A stretch of DNA of 15,258 nt from a bacterium (GTDB lineage Bacteria; Vulcanimicrobiota; CADAWZ01): assembly GCA_024409025.1 (NCBI GenBank), contig JAKSUM010000006.1, forward strand, positions 1 to 15,258, written 5' to 3'. The position numbers and the translations under genes were made by a program. The notes below the pieces were generated by a model. That model was not told the DNA's origin. It worked only from the letters and a program-made list of their open reading frames with translations, and searched no databases. Positions within the stretch are counted from its first letter, which is position 1; every line of letters begins with the position of its first letter. Shown here in pieces: positions 7,072 to 14,474 of this stretch.

Positions 7072-7680
7072 ATGCCGGCTTTTTTACACAGGATTGCATC
7101 GTGGATACCCGTTGTTTGCGTGATCGCAGTGATTGCCACAATATTTCTTTATAAGGGCTTTATGAATTCGGATTCCGTAAAGGATGACGGCAAGAAGAAA
7201 TACATACATGACGTCTCTACTGATGCGGTACTGACAAAGACTGTAATAAGCTCGAAAAAGGACGGCATCAAATACTGGGAGCTGGAGGCGGACATTATCA
7301 GGGTTATGCAGGATTCCGACAAGTCCAGGGCCGAGGGTGTCACATGCGTGTTTTACGATAAGGCGGGAGAGAAGTATATTCTTTTTGAATCCCCTTCCGC
7401 TGATATTGACATGAAGACTGAAAATGTCGTTTTTACTGAAAAATCAAGAGGATTTATGGTTTCGTCAAGGGATATCCTTGAAGCTGGCAGGCTTGAGTGG
7501 GACGGAAATAGGAAAAAGGTTCTTGGCTCAGGAGGGGTAGTCATCTATAGGGATGATTATATTCTCAGGGGGGACGAGATGATTGGAGATCCTGAGACAA
7601 AGAATATAGAGCTTATGAAAAATGTTTCCGGAGCTTATCTTTCTGACGGAAAGGGCAAGCCGTTCTTCGGCAAGAAATAG
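7072..7680 (+). CDS. lptC: LptC-like LPS export protein (LptC/OstA family)
   Basis: Probable LptC, the bitopic protein that receives lipopolysaccharide from the LptBFG transporter and hands it to the periplasmic LptA bridge. One N-terminal transmembrane helix (about residues 10-27) is followed by a beta-rich periplasmic domain. Recognisable strands include KYWELEADII, KYILFESPSADIDMKTENVV and the late VLGSGGVVIYRDDYILRGDEM, typical of the LptC/LptA beta-jellyroll. The 202-residue length fits LptC. It is followed after 14 nt by lptB and then by the permease gene, which supports the call. AGAGG precedes ATG by 6 nt. No separate lptA lies between it and lptB, so either lptA is elsewhere or this protein also covers part of that role (inference). 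Confidence 0.82.
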   Translation: MPAFLHRIASWIPVVCVIAVIATIFLYKGFMNSDSVKDDGKKKYIHDVSTDAVLTKTVISSKKDGIKYWELEADIIRVMQDSDKSRAEGVTCVFYDKAGEKYILFESPSADIDMKTENVVFTEKSRGFMVSSRDILEAGRLEWDGNRKKVLGSGGVVIYRDDYILRGDEMIGDPETKNIELMKNVSGAYLSDGKGKPFFGKK

Positions 7681-7694
7681 TAGGATTTTGTTTT

Positions 7695-8462
7695 ATGAAA
7701 TTTGAGATAAAGGATCTTGTAAAGACATACAGGGGCCGAAAGGTGGTAAACGGCGTAAGCCTCGATGTCGAAAAGGGAGAGATTGTAGGCCTTCTTGGCC
7801 CAAACGGTGCGGGAAAGACGACCTCCTTCTATATGGCAGTAGGCCTTATCAGGCCTGAAAGAGGCAAAATATATCTTGACGGCAAGGATATTACCAATCA
7901 GCCCATGCATGTAAGGGCCAGAAACGGCGTCGGATATCTTGCGCAGGAAAATTCTGTTTTCAGAAAGCTTACTGTTGAAGAGAACATAAAGCTTATATGG
8001 CAGATGAGAGGCATGAAGGAGAAGGAGCAGAATTCAAGGCTTCCTGCTCTTCTTGAGGAATTCAGCCTCACAAAAGTTGCCAAACAGCCTGCATTTACGC
8101 TTTCCGGCGGAGAACGCAGAAGGGTTGAGATTGCAAGGGCTATTGCAACCGAGCCCCACTTTATACTTCTTGATGAGCCTTTTACTGGAGTCGACCCTAT
8201 TGCCGTCGCCGAGATTCAGGATATTGTCAGGAAGCTGAAGGACAAGAAGATTGGCATACTGATAACTGACCATAGCGTACGAGAGACCCTTGCCATAACG
8301 GAAAGGGCTTATATAATAAGAGAGGGACAAATTCTTGTCTCCGGGACATCGTATGAGGTTGCAAACAATCCTATAGCCATAAAATACTATTTGGGCGAAG
8401 GATTCCATGCTAATCCTTTTGCAAGCAGGGAAGATGCGGCTAAAGAAGGGGAGCAGGAATGA
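7695..8462 (+). CDS. lptB: LPS export ABC transporter ATP-binding protein LptB
   Basis: ATPase subunit of the LptB2FG complex that extracts lipopolysaccharide from the inner membrane. The 255-residue ABC domain is complete: Walker A GPNGAGKTT (35-43), Q-loop Q84 (YLAQENSVF), signature LSGGE (136-140), Walker B FILLDEP (156-162) with catalytic E161, and switch H193 (ITDHSVRETL). LptB-specific features include RPERGKIYLDGKDIT, the YLAQENSVFRKLTVEEN block and the GVDPIAV stretch. The C-terminus extends about 15 residues beyond YYLGEGF. AGGA lies about 9 nt before ATG. The stop overlaps the permease start in ATGA, so the two subunits are translationally coupled. Confidence 0.96.
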   Translation: MKFEIKDLVKTYRGRKVVNGVSLDVEKGEIVGLLGPNGAGKTTSFYMAVGLIRPERGKIYLDGKDITNQPMHVRARNGVGYLAQENSVFRKLTVEENIKLIWQMRGMKEKEQNSRLPALLEEFSLTKVAKQPAFTLSGGERRRVEIARAIATEPHFILLDEPFTGVDPIAVAEIQDIVRKLKDKKIGILITDHSVRETLAITERAYIIREGQILVSGTSYEVANNPIAIKYYLGEGFHANPFASREDAAKEGEQE

Positions 8463-9589
8463 AGATACTTGACAGATACATACTCGCCGAAATGATTATG
8501 CCGTTTATATACGGTGTTGCCGCATTCAGCATTCTTTTTATGTCTGTAAGCTCAAGTGAGCTTATTTCCAATATCGTATCATTGGGGGCAAAGGGAGGTT
8601 TTTCCCTTCTTATCCAGTACATACTTGCCAGTTTGCCTCAGGTATTTGTCTATACCTTTCCGATGGCCGTGCTTCTTGCAACCCTGATGGCTTTCGGAAC
8701 GCTTTCCGGCAACAGTGAGATTGTTGCCATGAAGGCAGGGGGGATAAGCTTTGTAAGAATTGGAATGCCCGGAGTGCTGCTGACTCTTGTAATTTCCATC
8801 GTAGCCTTTTTTATGAGCGAGCAGATACTTCCTGACGCAAATTATACTGCTACAAACATAGTTATGAAGCAGCTTATAAAAGAGAGTGCCGATGAGAAGC
8901 AGAACCTCGTTTTCTCCAATGTGGAGAAGGACGGAACTGAGAGGAGAATATTTGCAAAAAGCCTTGACGAGGAGCAGGGAGTCCTGAGAGGCGTATGCAT
9001 ATTCTATTTTAACAAGCACCACAGGACCCGTGAGGTATATTCGGCTAAAGCCGTTTGGGAGAATAACAAATGGTTCCTTGATTCTCCAAGGACCTACGAT
9101 TTTGATGAGGAGCAGGGGATAAAGTATGAATCAAAGTCCGAGTCGGGCGTGCTTCCCATCGGAGAAAATCCTACCGACCTCTCAAAAAGGGAAAGAAAAT
9201 ACAGCGAGATGTCAAGGGCTGCCCTTCAGAAGAAGATTGATCTTATGAAGGAAGTCACGAGGACATGCGTGGATCCGGAGATAGTCGCGGAATATTCAAA
9301 GCTTTACCATAAGTTTGAGGTCGCCTTGTGCCAGAGGACGTCGCTTCCCTTTTCATGTCTTGTGTTCGGGCTCTTCGGAATACCGCTCGGTCTGAGGCCT
9401 CAGAGGACGAATACGTCTATAGGGCTCGGACTCTCACTTGTCTTCATTCTTTTCTACTATGTGCTTATGACGCTCGGAAGATCTCTCGGAATAAACGGTG
9501 TTGTGTCTCCCATGCTTGCCGCATGGCTGCCTAACATTGTCTTCGGGGCTATCGGAATATTCCTGTTCATAAGGGCTAGGAGGACATAG
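8459..9589 (+). CDS. LptF/LptG family LPS export permease (YjgP/YjgQ)
   Basis: Transmembrane subunit of the LPS transporter, 376 residues. The usual topology is visible: N-terminal helices (about residues 12-30, 50-78 and 98-122), a periplasmic beta-jellyroll domain (about 130-270) and C-terminal helices (about 285-375). LPFSCLVFGLFGIPLGLR and the N-terminal ILDRYILAEM are family hallmarks. E. coli uses two such permeases, LptF and LptG. Only one is seen here, so I leave F versus G open; a second copy may lie elsewhere or this one may act as a homodimer (inference). Its start overlaps the lptB stop by 4 nt, and a 68-nt gap follows before the nuclease gene. Confidence 0.93.
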   Translation: MKILDRYILAEMIMPFIYGVAAFSILFMSVSSSELISNIVSLGAKGGFSLLIQYILASLPQVFVYTFPMAVLLATLMAFGTLSGNSEIVAMKAGGISFVRIGMPGVLLTLVISIVAFFMSEQILPDANYTATNIVMKQLIKESADEKQNLVFSNVEKDGTERRIFAKSLDEEQGVLRGVCIFYFNKHHRTREVYSAKAVWENNKWFLDSPRTYDFDEEQGIKYESKSESGVLPIGENPTDLSKRERKYSEMSRAALQKKIDLMKEVTRTCVDPEIVAEYSKLYHKFEVALCQRTSLPFSCLVFGLFGIPLGLRPQRTNTSIGLGLSLVFILFYYVLMTLGRSLGINGVVSPMLAAWLPNIVFGAIGIFLFIRARRT

Positions 9590-9657
9590 CCTGCAGGCAA
9601 TAAATAATATTGTTTTGCGTCTTTTTCTTTGTAACATTTAGGAAAGGGGGCATTTGC

Positions 9658-10071
9658 ATGAATGTTATAGCTGCTCTCGATCCGGGAAAGGACAAGTGCG
9701 GCCTTGCCGCCGTCTCTCATTCAGGGGAGATAATTGCAAGGAAGGTTGTCGCATCATCGGACATAGAGGAGTTTTTTTCCAGATTTTTAAGCGACTTCCG
9801 CCCTGATTTGGTTGTTATGGGATCAGGAACCTGCTCTAAATCCATAAAGAAGCGCATTTCCCCGATAGCAGGGGATTTGCCCATACAGATGGTGGATGAG
9901 AGCCATTCCACTGAAATTGCCAGGCGTCTTTATTTTGAGGAGCATCCTCCTAAGGGGCTTATGAGGCTTGTTCCCATAGGGCTTCAGATACCTCCGGTGC
10001 CGTATGACGATTTTGCGGCAGTCGTGCTTGCCAGAAAATATATTAAGGAATGCGGAATTTTGGAAAAATAG
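9658..10071 (+). CDS. YqgF/RuvX-like RNase H-fold nuclease
   Basis: Probable member of the YqgF (RuvX) family, RNase H-fold nucleases linked to 16S rRNA 5'-end maturation and earlier called Holliday junction resolvase homologues. The 137 residues fit the family. Candidate catalytic acids are D8 (IAALDPGKDKCGLA), E81 (QMVDESHSTEIA) and D117/D118 (PYDDFAAVVLA). The strand LVVMGSGT matches the usual 'vvGlP' position but is divergent. I chose ATG 9658 because AAGGGGG lies about 8 nt upstream and the ALDPG strand begins right after it; the frame extends to 9610 without a better start. It sits 16 nt upstream of the YVTN-propeller gene. It is divergent enough that a different RNase H-like nuclease role is possible. 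Confidence 0.78.
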   Translation: MNVIAALDPGKDKCGLAAVSHSGEIIARKVVASSDIEEFFSRFLSDFRPDLVVMGSGTCSKSIKKRISPIAGDLPIQMVDESHSTEIARRLYFEEHPPKGLMRLVPIGLQIPPVPYDDFAAVVLARKYIKECGILEK

Positions 10072-10087
10072 CGGAAAGGGGATTTTT

Positions 10088-11614
10088 ATGAAAAGAACGG
10101 TTTTTATTATGGGGCTCGTTCTTGCCCTGTTTCTTGAGATTGCCTTCTGTTCTGCAGCCGATGCGGCATGGATTACAGGCAAGGTCATAGAATCGGTTGC
10201 CACGTCAGGCAAGAAGAAGGGCTCTTCGGGCACGAGGGTCGCTTATGCGGTCGTCACCATTGAAGGGACCAATTACCAGACATGTGCTGATTCGACAGGA
10301 ACCTTCGTGTTCACTCAGGATATTCCTGAGGGAGTCTACACCATCGGCGCATATAAGGACGGCTATTATCTTGACACAAAAAAGATTACTTTGGGACATG
10401 AGTGCCTTAATCTGACGTTTGTGCTTACGAGAAAGAGAAACGTCCCTCCTTCAGAGGCATTGTCCGATCCTTCAGGAATGCGTTCCGGAGTCAACGTGTC
10501 CGATGCCCTGTATGTGGCTTTCTCTCAGATAGCGGTGCCGGGCTCTCCCGCATCGTCGTCCTCCTCAAAGGGAGCCGCAATGGGCTCAAACATGACTACC
10601 ATGCAGTATAAGGCTGCGATTGCGGCAGGAGCCGATGTCAGGACTCTCCATGGAATGCCTGCCCCTAAGGATTATTTGAAAAATGACGCTGACGGGGATT
10701 ATTTTACGCCTGTAAGCATGCAGCCCAATACAATAGCCGTCGTCAATCCGTATTCGCCAAAGGACACAAGCTTTGTTACGATGAATACAAAGCCGTATTG
10801 GGTCTGCTTTGACAATACCGGAAGCAAGGTCTTTGTTTCGACCGATACCCAGTATATACATGTTATCGACGTTAATGCCGGCAATAAGGTGATTGGTACT
10901 ATTCCGACAGGCGGAATCGTCACTGATATAACAAGGGCTCCTGACGGAAATGTTTATGCTGCCGTCTCCGGAACAAGACCCGGAGTTCTTGTGATAAGCC
11001 CGCTGTCAAATTCCGCTTCGGCATTTTATCAGGTAAAGCCCGTAAGGACAGGCTCTGACTCACAGCCGAGGGCAATTGCCGTAGGGACTAACTATATTTA
11101 TCTTGCAATGGGCACGAATAATGCCGGAGAGGTTCTTGCTCTCAATAAGGCGGGCGGCGCCGTTCTTGGAGCCTGCTCGGTCGGACCGTTTCCTGCCGGA
11201 ATGTGCATAACCCCTAATGGGAAGTATGTCTTTGTCGCAAACAGAAACGGCGGAACCGTATCGGTGCTTGATGCGGCAAGGCTTGCCCTTCTCGGCAGCG
11301 CAAGAGTCGGCTCTCAGCCTACAAAGGTCGTGTCAAGTCCTACCGGAGACAGGATTTATGTGACTAATTTCGCATCAAACTATGTTTCAGTGCTTGACGG
11401 AAGGACCTGCGCGACGATTGCCACCATTCCTACCGGAAAGGGGCCTATGGGGTTAGGTATAAGCGCTGACGGGACAAAGGTGTTTGTTTCCAATAACGGG
11501 GAAAACAATATAAGCATTATAAATGCTGAGGCTAACTCCGTTATTCAGACGACCACCGCCTCTACCACAAGCAAGCCCTTCGGACTTGCCGTAAGACCTG
11601 GAGGAATGAGGTAG
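10088..11614 (+). CDS. Secreted carboxypeptidase-regulatory-like / YVTN beta-propeller protein
   Basis: A 508-residue exported protein. The signal peptide spans residues 1-25 (ending ADA). Residues 26-115 form a carboxypeptidase-regulatory-like domain (TGKVIE, VTIEGTNYQTCADSTGTFVF, PEGVYTIGAYKDGYY). A Ser/Ala-rich linker follows, then a propeller from about residue 215 to the end with YVTN-type blades: FVSTDTQYIHVIDV, FVANRNGGTVSVLD, YVTNFASNYVSVLDG and FVSNNGENNISIIN. Each blade is joined by 'IPTG.GP.G..' style turns. Such proteins are cell-surface or periplasmic binding modules; no catalytic residues are evident. Start ATG 10088 has AAAGGGG about 6 nt upstream. It is the last gene of the operon, just ahead of a strong terminator. 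Its ligand is unknown. Confidence 0.85.
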   Translation: MKRTVFIMGLVLALFLEIAFCSAADAAWITGKVIESVATSGKKKGSSGTRVAYAVVTIEGTNYQTCADSTGTFVFTQDIPEGVYTIGAYKDGYYLDTKKITLGHECLNLTFVLTRKRNVPPSEALSDPSGMRSGVNVSDALYVAFSQIAVPGSPASSSSSKGAAMGSNMTTMQYKAAIAAGADVRTLHGMPAPKDYLKNDADGDYFTPVSMQPNTIAVVNPYSPKDTSFVTMNTKPYWVCFDNTGSKVFVSTDTQYIHVIDVNAGNKVIGTIPTGGIVTDITRAPDGNVYAAVSGTRPGVLVISPLSNSASAFYQVKPVRTGSDSQPRAIAVGTNYIYLAMGTNNAGEVLALNKAGGAVLGACSVGPFPAGMCITPNGKYVFVANRNGGTVSVLDAARLALLGSARVGSQPTKVVSSPTGDRIYVTNFASNYVSVLDGRTCATIATIPTGKGPMGLGISADGTKVFVSNNGENNISIINAEANSVIQTTTASTTSKPFGLAVRPGGMR

Positions 11615-11651
11615 TTCAGCAGGATTTCAAAAAGCTTTTATTGAAGATAAG

Positions 11652-11691
11652 AAGACTGTCTTTCTGACTGTTAGGAAAGGCGGTCTTTTTT
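11652..11691 (+). terminator. Intrinsic terminator ending the lpt-containing operon
   Basis: A 14-bp stem (11652-11665 with 11674-11687, three G-U pairs, loop GACTGTTA) is followed by six T (11686-11691). It lies 38 nt after the YVTN-propeller stop and separates that operon from secA. Confidence 0.85.
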
Positions 11692-11912
11692 GCTTAATTA
11701 TAGAGCAGGCTGTTTAAATTCCGCTGTTTTGATTTTTTTTTGGATAGAGAACGCCGGCCGGGACATCAGCTGTAATCCAAGAACCCCTAAGTCCTGTTGG
11801 AGCTTAAGGCAAGGTTTTTCCATGGCCTGTAATCCCGCCTGTTTCAGTGGCGGGATAATGCCAAATCCTTGAAAGGAAGCAGGGCGCTGTCTGCAAGCGC
11901 CTGTATGACATT
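11692..11912 (+). promoter_or_regulatory. Structured secA leader / possible small RNA region
   Basis: About 220 nt without a coding gene. secA should have its own promoter here because a terminator lies just upstream; only a weak pair (TTGCTT 11690-11695, 17 nt, TTTAAA 11713-11718) was found. The rest is structured. A bulged hairpin lies around 11785-11825 (TAAG...CTTA with AACC...GGTT). A strong hairpin pairs ATCCCGCC (11832-11839) with GGCGGGAT (11849-11856) and extends through TGGC/GCCA. A third hairpin pairs GGCGCT (11883-11888) with AGCGCC (11896-11901). None is followed by a T-run, so they are not terminators. I recognise no riboswitch or known RNA family. It could be a 5' leader controlling secA or an independent RNA. 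Confidence 0.5.
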
Positions 11913-11915
11913 ATG
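11873..11915 (+). promoter_or_regulatory. secA start region: Shine-Dalgarno separated from ATG by a hairpin
   Basis: The best Shine-Dalgarno (AAGGAAG at about 11873-11879) is some 34 nt from the secA ATG (11913), too far for direct use. A 6-bp hairpin (11883-11888 with 11896-11901, loop GTCTGCA) lies between and would shorten the effective distance if folded. A minimal ORF, ATG ACA TTA TGA (11905-11916), overlaps the secA ATG out of frame. Confidence 0.4.
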
Positions 11916-14474
11916 AATATTGTTAATTGGTTTCTTAAAATTATTGACGGCAATGAGAGGGAAATTGCCAAGATGAGAAAGCGTGTCGAGAAGATAAACG
12001 CGCTTGAGGAAAGTCTTAAAACTAAGAATGACGAGTATTTTAAAGAAAGGGCCTCCGAAATCAGAGGTCTTATAAACGGCAGTGATAATGTCGAGCCTTA
12101 TCTTGATGAGGTTTTTGCGCTGACAAGGGAAGCCTCGAGAAGGACGATCGGTCTTAGGCATTTTGATGTCCAGATGATTGGCGGAATTGTCCTTACGCAG
12201 GGCAGGATTGCAGAGATGAGAACCGGAGAGGGAAAGACGCTTGTCGCAACCCTTCCTGTCTCTCTTAATGCCCTTACAGGCAGGGGAGTCCATGTGGTTA
12301 CTGTCAATGATTATCTCGCAAAGCGTGACTGCGCATGGATGGGTTCCGTTTACAACTTCCTCGGTCTTTCGGTTGCCTGCATACAGCATGCTGCGGCATT
12401 TATTTTTGATCCGGATTATGAAGTGAATGATCCTGCCCTTAACCATCTCCGCCCCGTTCCGAGAAAAGAAGCCTATGCTGCCGATATTACTTACGGTACG
12501 AATAATGAGTTCGGATTCGACTATCTCCGCGACAATATGGTTACGGAGCTTGAAGAGAGAGTCCAGAGGGAGAGATTCTATGCGATCGTTGATGAGGCAA
12601 GGACTCCTCTGATTATTTCAGGAAGAGGATCGGAAAGCACTGATCTTTATGTGAAGTTCTTCCGTCTTGCGGAGAAGCTTGTAAAGGATGTGGATTATAC
12701 GGTTGATGAAAAGGCAAACTCTGTGCCTCTTACTGAGGACGGCGTAGCCAAGGTTGAATCGGAGCTTCATATAGAGAATCTTTATGACAATGAGAACATG
12801 GAGCTCTCGCACCATGTCAATCAGGCTCTCAGGGCAAAGGAGCTTTATAAGAAGGATGACGAGTATGTCGTAAAGGACGGCGAGGTTGTCATTGTCGATG
12901 AGAATACGGGAAGACTCATGTACGGCAGAAGATATTCTGACGGGCTTCATCAGGCTATTGAGGCAAAGGAGGGGATGAAGGTCAGATCCGAGGATCAGAC
13001 CCTTGCATCCATTACCTTCCAGAATTTCTTCAGGCTCTACAAGAAGCTTGGCGGCATGACCGGAACTGCCCTTACCGAGGACAGGGAATTCAGGGAGATT
13101 TATAACCTTGACGTTGTTGTAATTCCGACAAACCGTCCTCAGCTTAGAAAGGACCTTCCTGACGCAATTTATAAAAATGAAAAGGGAAAATTTAAAGCCG
13201 TAATCGATCTTATAAAAGAGCTTCATGAAAAAGGCCAGCCGGTACTTGTCGGAACAAGGTCGATTGAAAAATCCGAGCTTCTTGGCGGCATGCTTAAGAA
13301 ACAGGGCATACCATGTCAGATTCTTAATGCAAAGTATCACGAGAAGGAAGCCAATATCATATCTCAGGCCGGAAGAAAGGGCGCTGTAACAATAGCCACA
13401 AACATGGCAGGCCGCGGCGTTGACATTCTTCTGGGCGGCAATCCTCCCCAAAGCGAGAATGCCCAGCAGGAGATTAAGGATCTTGGCGGACTCTTTATCA
13501 TAGGTACCGAGCGCCATGAATCAAGAAGAATTGACAACCAGCTCAGAGGAAGAAGCGGACGACAGGGGGATCCAGGCTGTTCAAAATTCTTCGTATCTCT
13601 TGAAGACGAGCTTATGAGGCTCTTCGGTTCTGACAGGATTGCCGCGCTTATGGACACTCTGCAGATAGAGGATGATGATGCAATCGAGCATGGCTTCATA
13701 ACAAAGGCTATTGAGAATGCCCAGAAAAAGGTCGAGAGGAGGAATTTCGACATAAGAAAATCCGTTCTCGATTATGACAATGTCATGAACAAGCAGAGAA
13801 AGGTCATTTATGAAGACCGTGACAGGATTCTTTATGGAGAAAACCTTAAGGAGACTGTCGTTGACATGTTTGACAAGATTGCTGAGAATATAGTTGATGC
13901 CAATGCCTCTGCCGAGACAAAGCATGACGCATGGGATTATGAAGGCCTTATGAGGGACTTCAATGACAGGTTCCCTTCAAAATCCCCTGTTTCTGAGGAG
14001 GATCTTAAGGAATATACGTCCATATCCGATCTTAAAAGGTTTGTTCAGGAAAAGGCAATGGCCCTCTACAATGCTAAAGAGGAGGAGCTTGGCGAAGGTC
14101 TGATGAAGGAGCTTGTAAGATTCGCCCTTCTCAGAGTTCTTGATGACAAGTGGATAGATCACCTCTATTCAATGGACATTCTCCGTGAAGGAATAGGCTT
14201 GAGGGGATACGGCCAGAAGGATCCCAGAATCGAGTACAACAACGAGGCTTATGACGCATTCATTCTGCTTCAGGAAAGCATAATGGAGGATACCATCAGA
14301 TTCCTTCTCCGTGTAAGGATTCAGGAGCCTCCGAAACAGAAGCAGAGCTCTTACAGGAGAACTGACGAGCAGTCAAATATTCCTGTAAGAAGGGATCCTG
14401 CAAGAGTCGGAAGGAATGACCTCTGCCCTTGCGGCAGCGGCAAAAAATACAAAAAATGCTGCGGGAGTAAATAA
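11913..14474 (+). CDS. secA: Preprotein translocase ATPase SecA
   Basis: Motor ATPase that drives protein export through SecYEG, 853 residues. Visible parts: Walker A TGEGKT (104-109), [103 protein letters not shown] (split across domain NBD2), [11 protein letters not shown], and the C-terminal zinc tail with C838, C840, C849 and C850. A 24-residue insert (about 159-182) precedes DITYG. Oddities: the Walker B region reads [16 protein letters not shown] (D227, E228), eight residues shorter than the near-universal [14 protein letters not shown], and motif V has GRGVD instead of GRGTD. All other motifs and the frame are intact, so this is the main SecA. Either the gap is an in-frame deletion or it is a sequence error. 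prfB follows without a gap. Confidence 0.97.
   Translation: [853 protein letters not shown]

Noticed and set aside
10004..10087. Extended N-terminus of the YVTN protein starting inside the yqgF-like gene
   Set aside because: It would put 28 charged residues before the signal peptide. ATG 10088 has AAAGGGG at the proper distance.
11822..11836. GCCTGTAATCCC resembles the human Alu consensus
   Set aside because: A match of about 12 bases inside a hairpin that folds with local bacterial sequence. No further Alu-like sequence follows, so it is coincidence rather than contamination.
11866..11882. GAAAGGAAGCAGG resembles the conserved SRP RNA core (GGAAGGAAGCAG)
   Set aside because: The opposing strand of the SRP helix and the closing stem are not found. 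The sequence is better explained as a Shine-Dalgarno.
11740..11912. 6S RNA
   Set aside because: The length is suitable, but I find no long closing stem pairing the two ends nor the large central bubble.
12618..13517. Open minus-strand frame of 299 codons inside secA
   Set aside because: It lies wholly opposite a highly conserved gene, has no promoter or ribosome binding site that I can see, and the translation shows no recognisable domain. It is a by-product of secA codon use.
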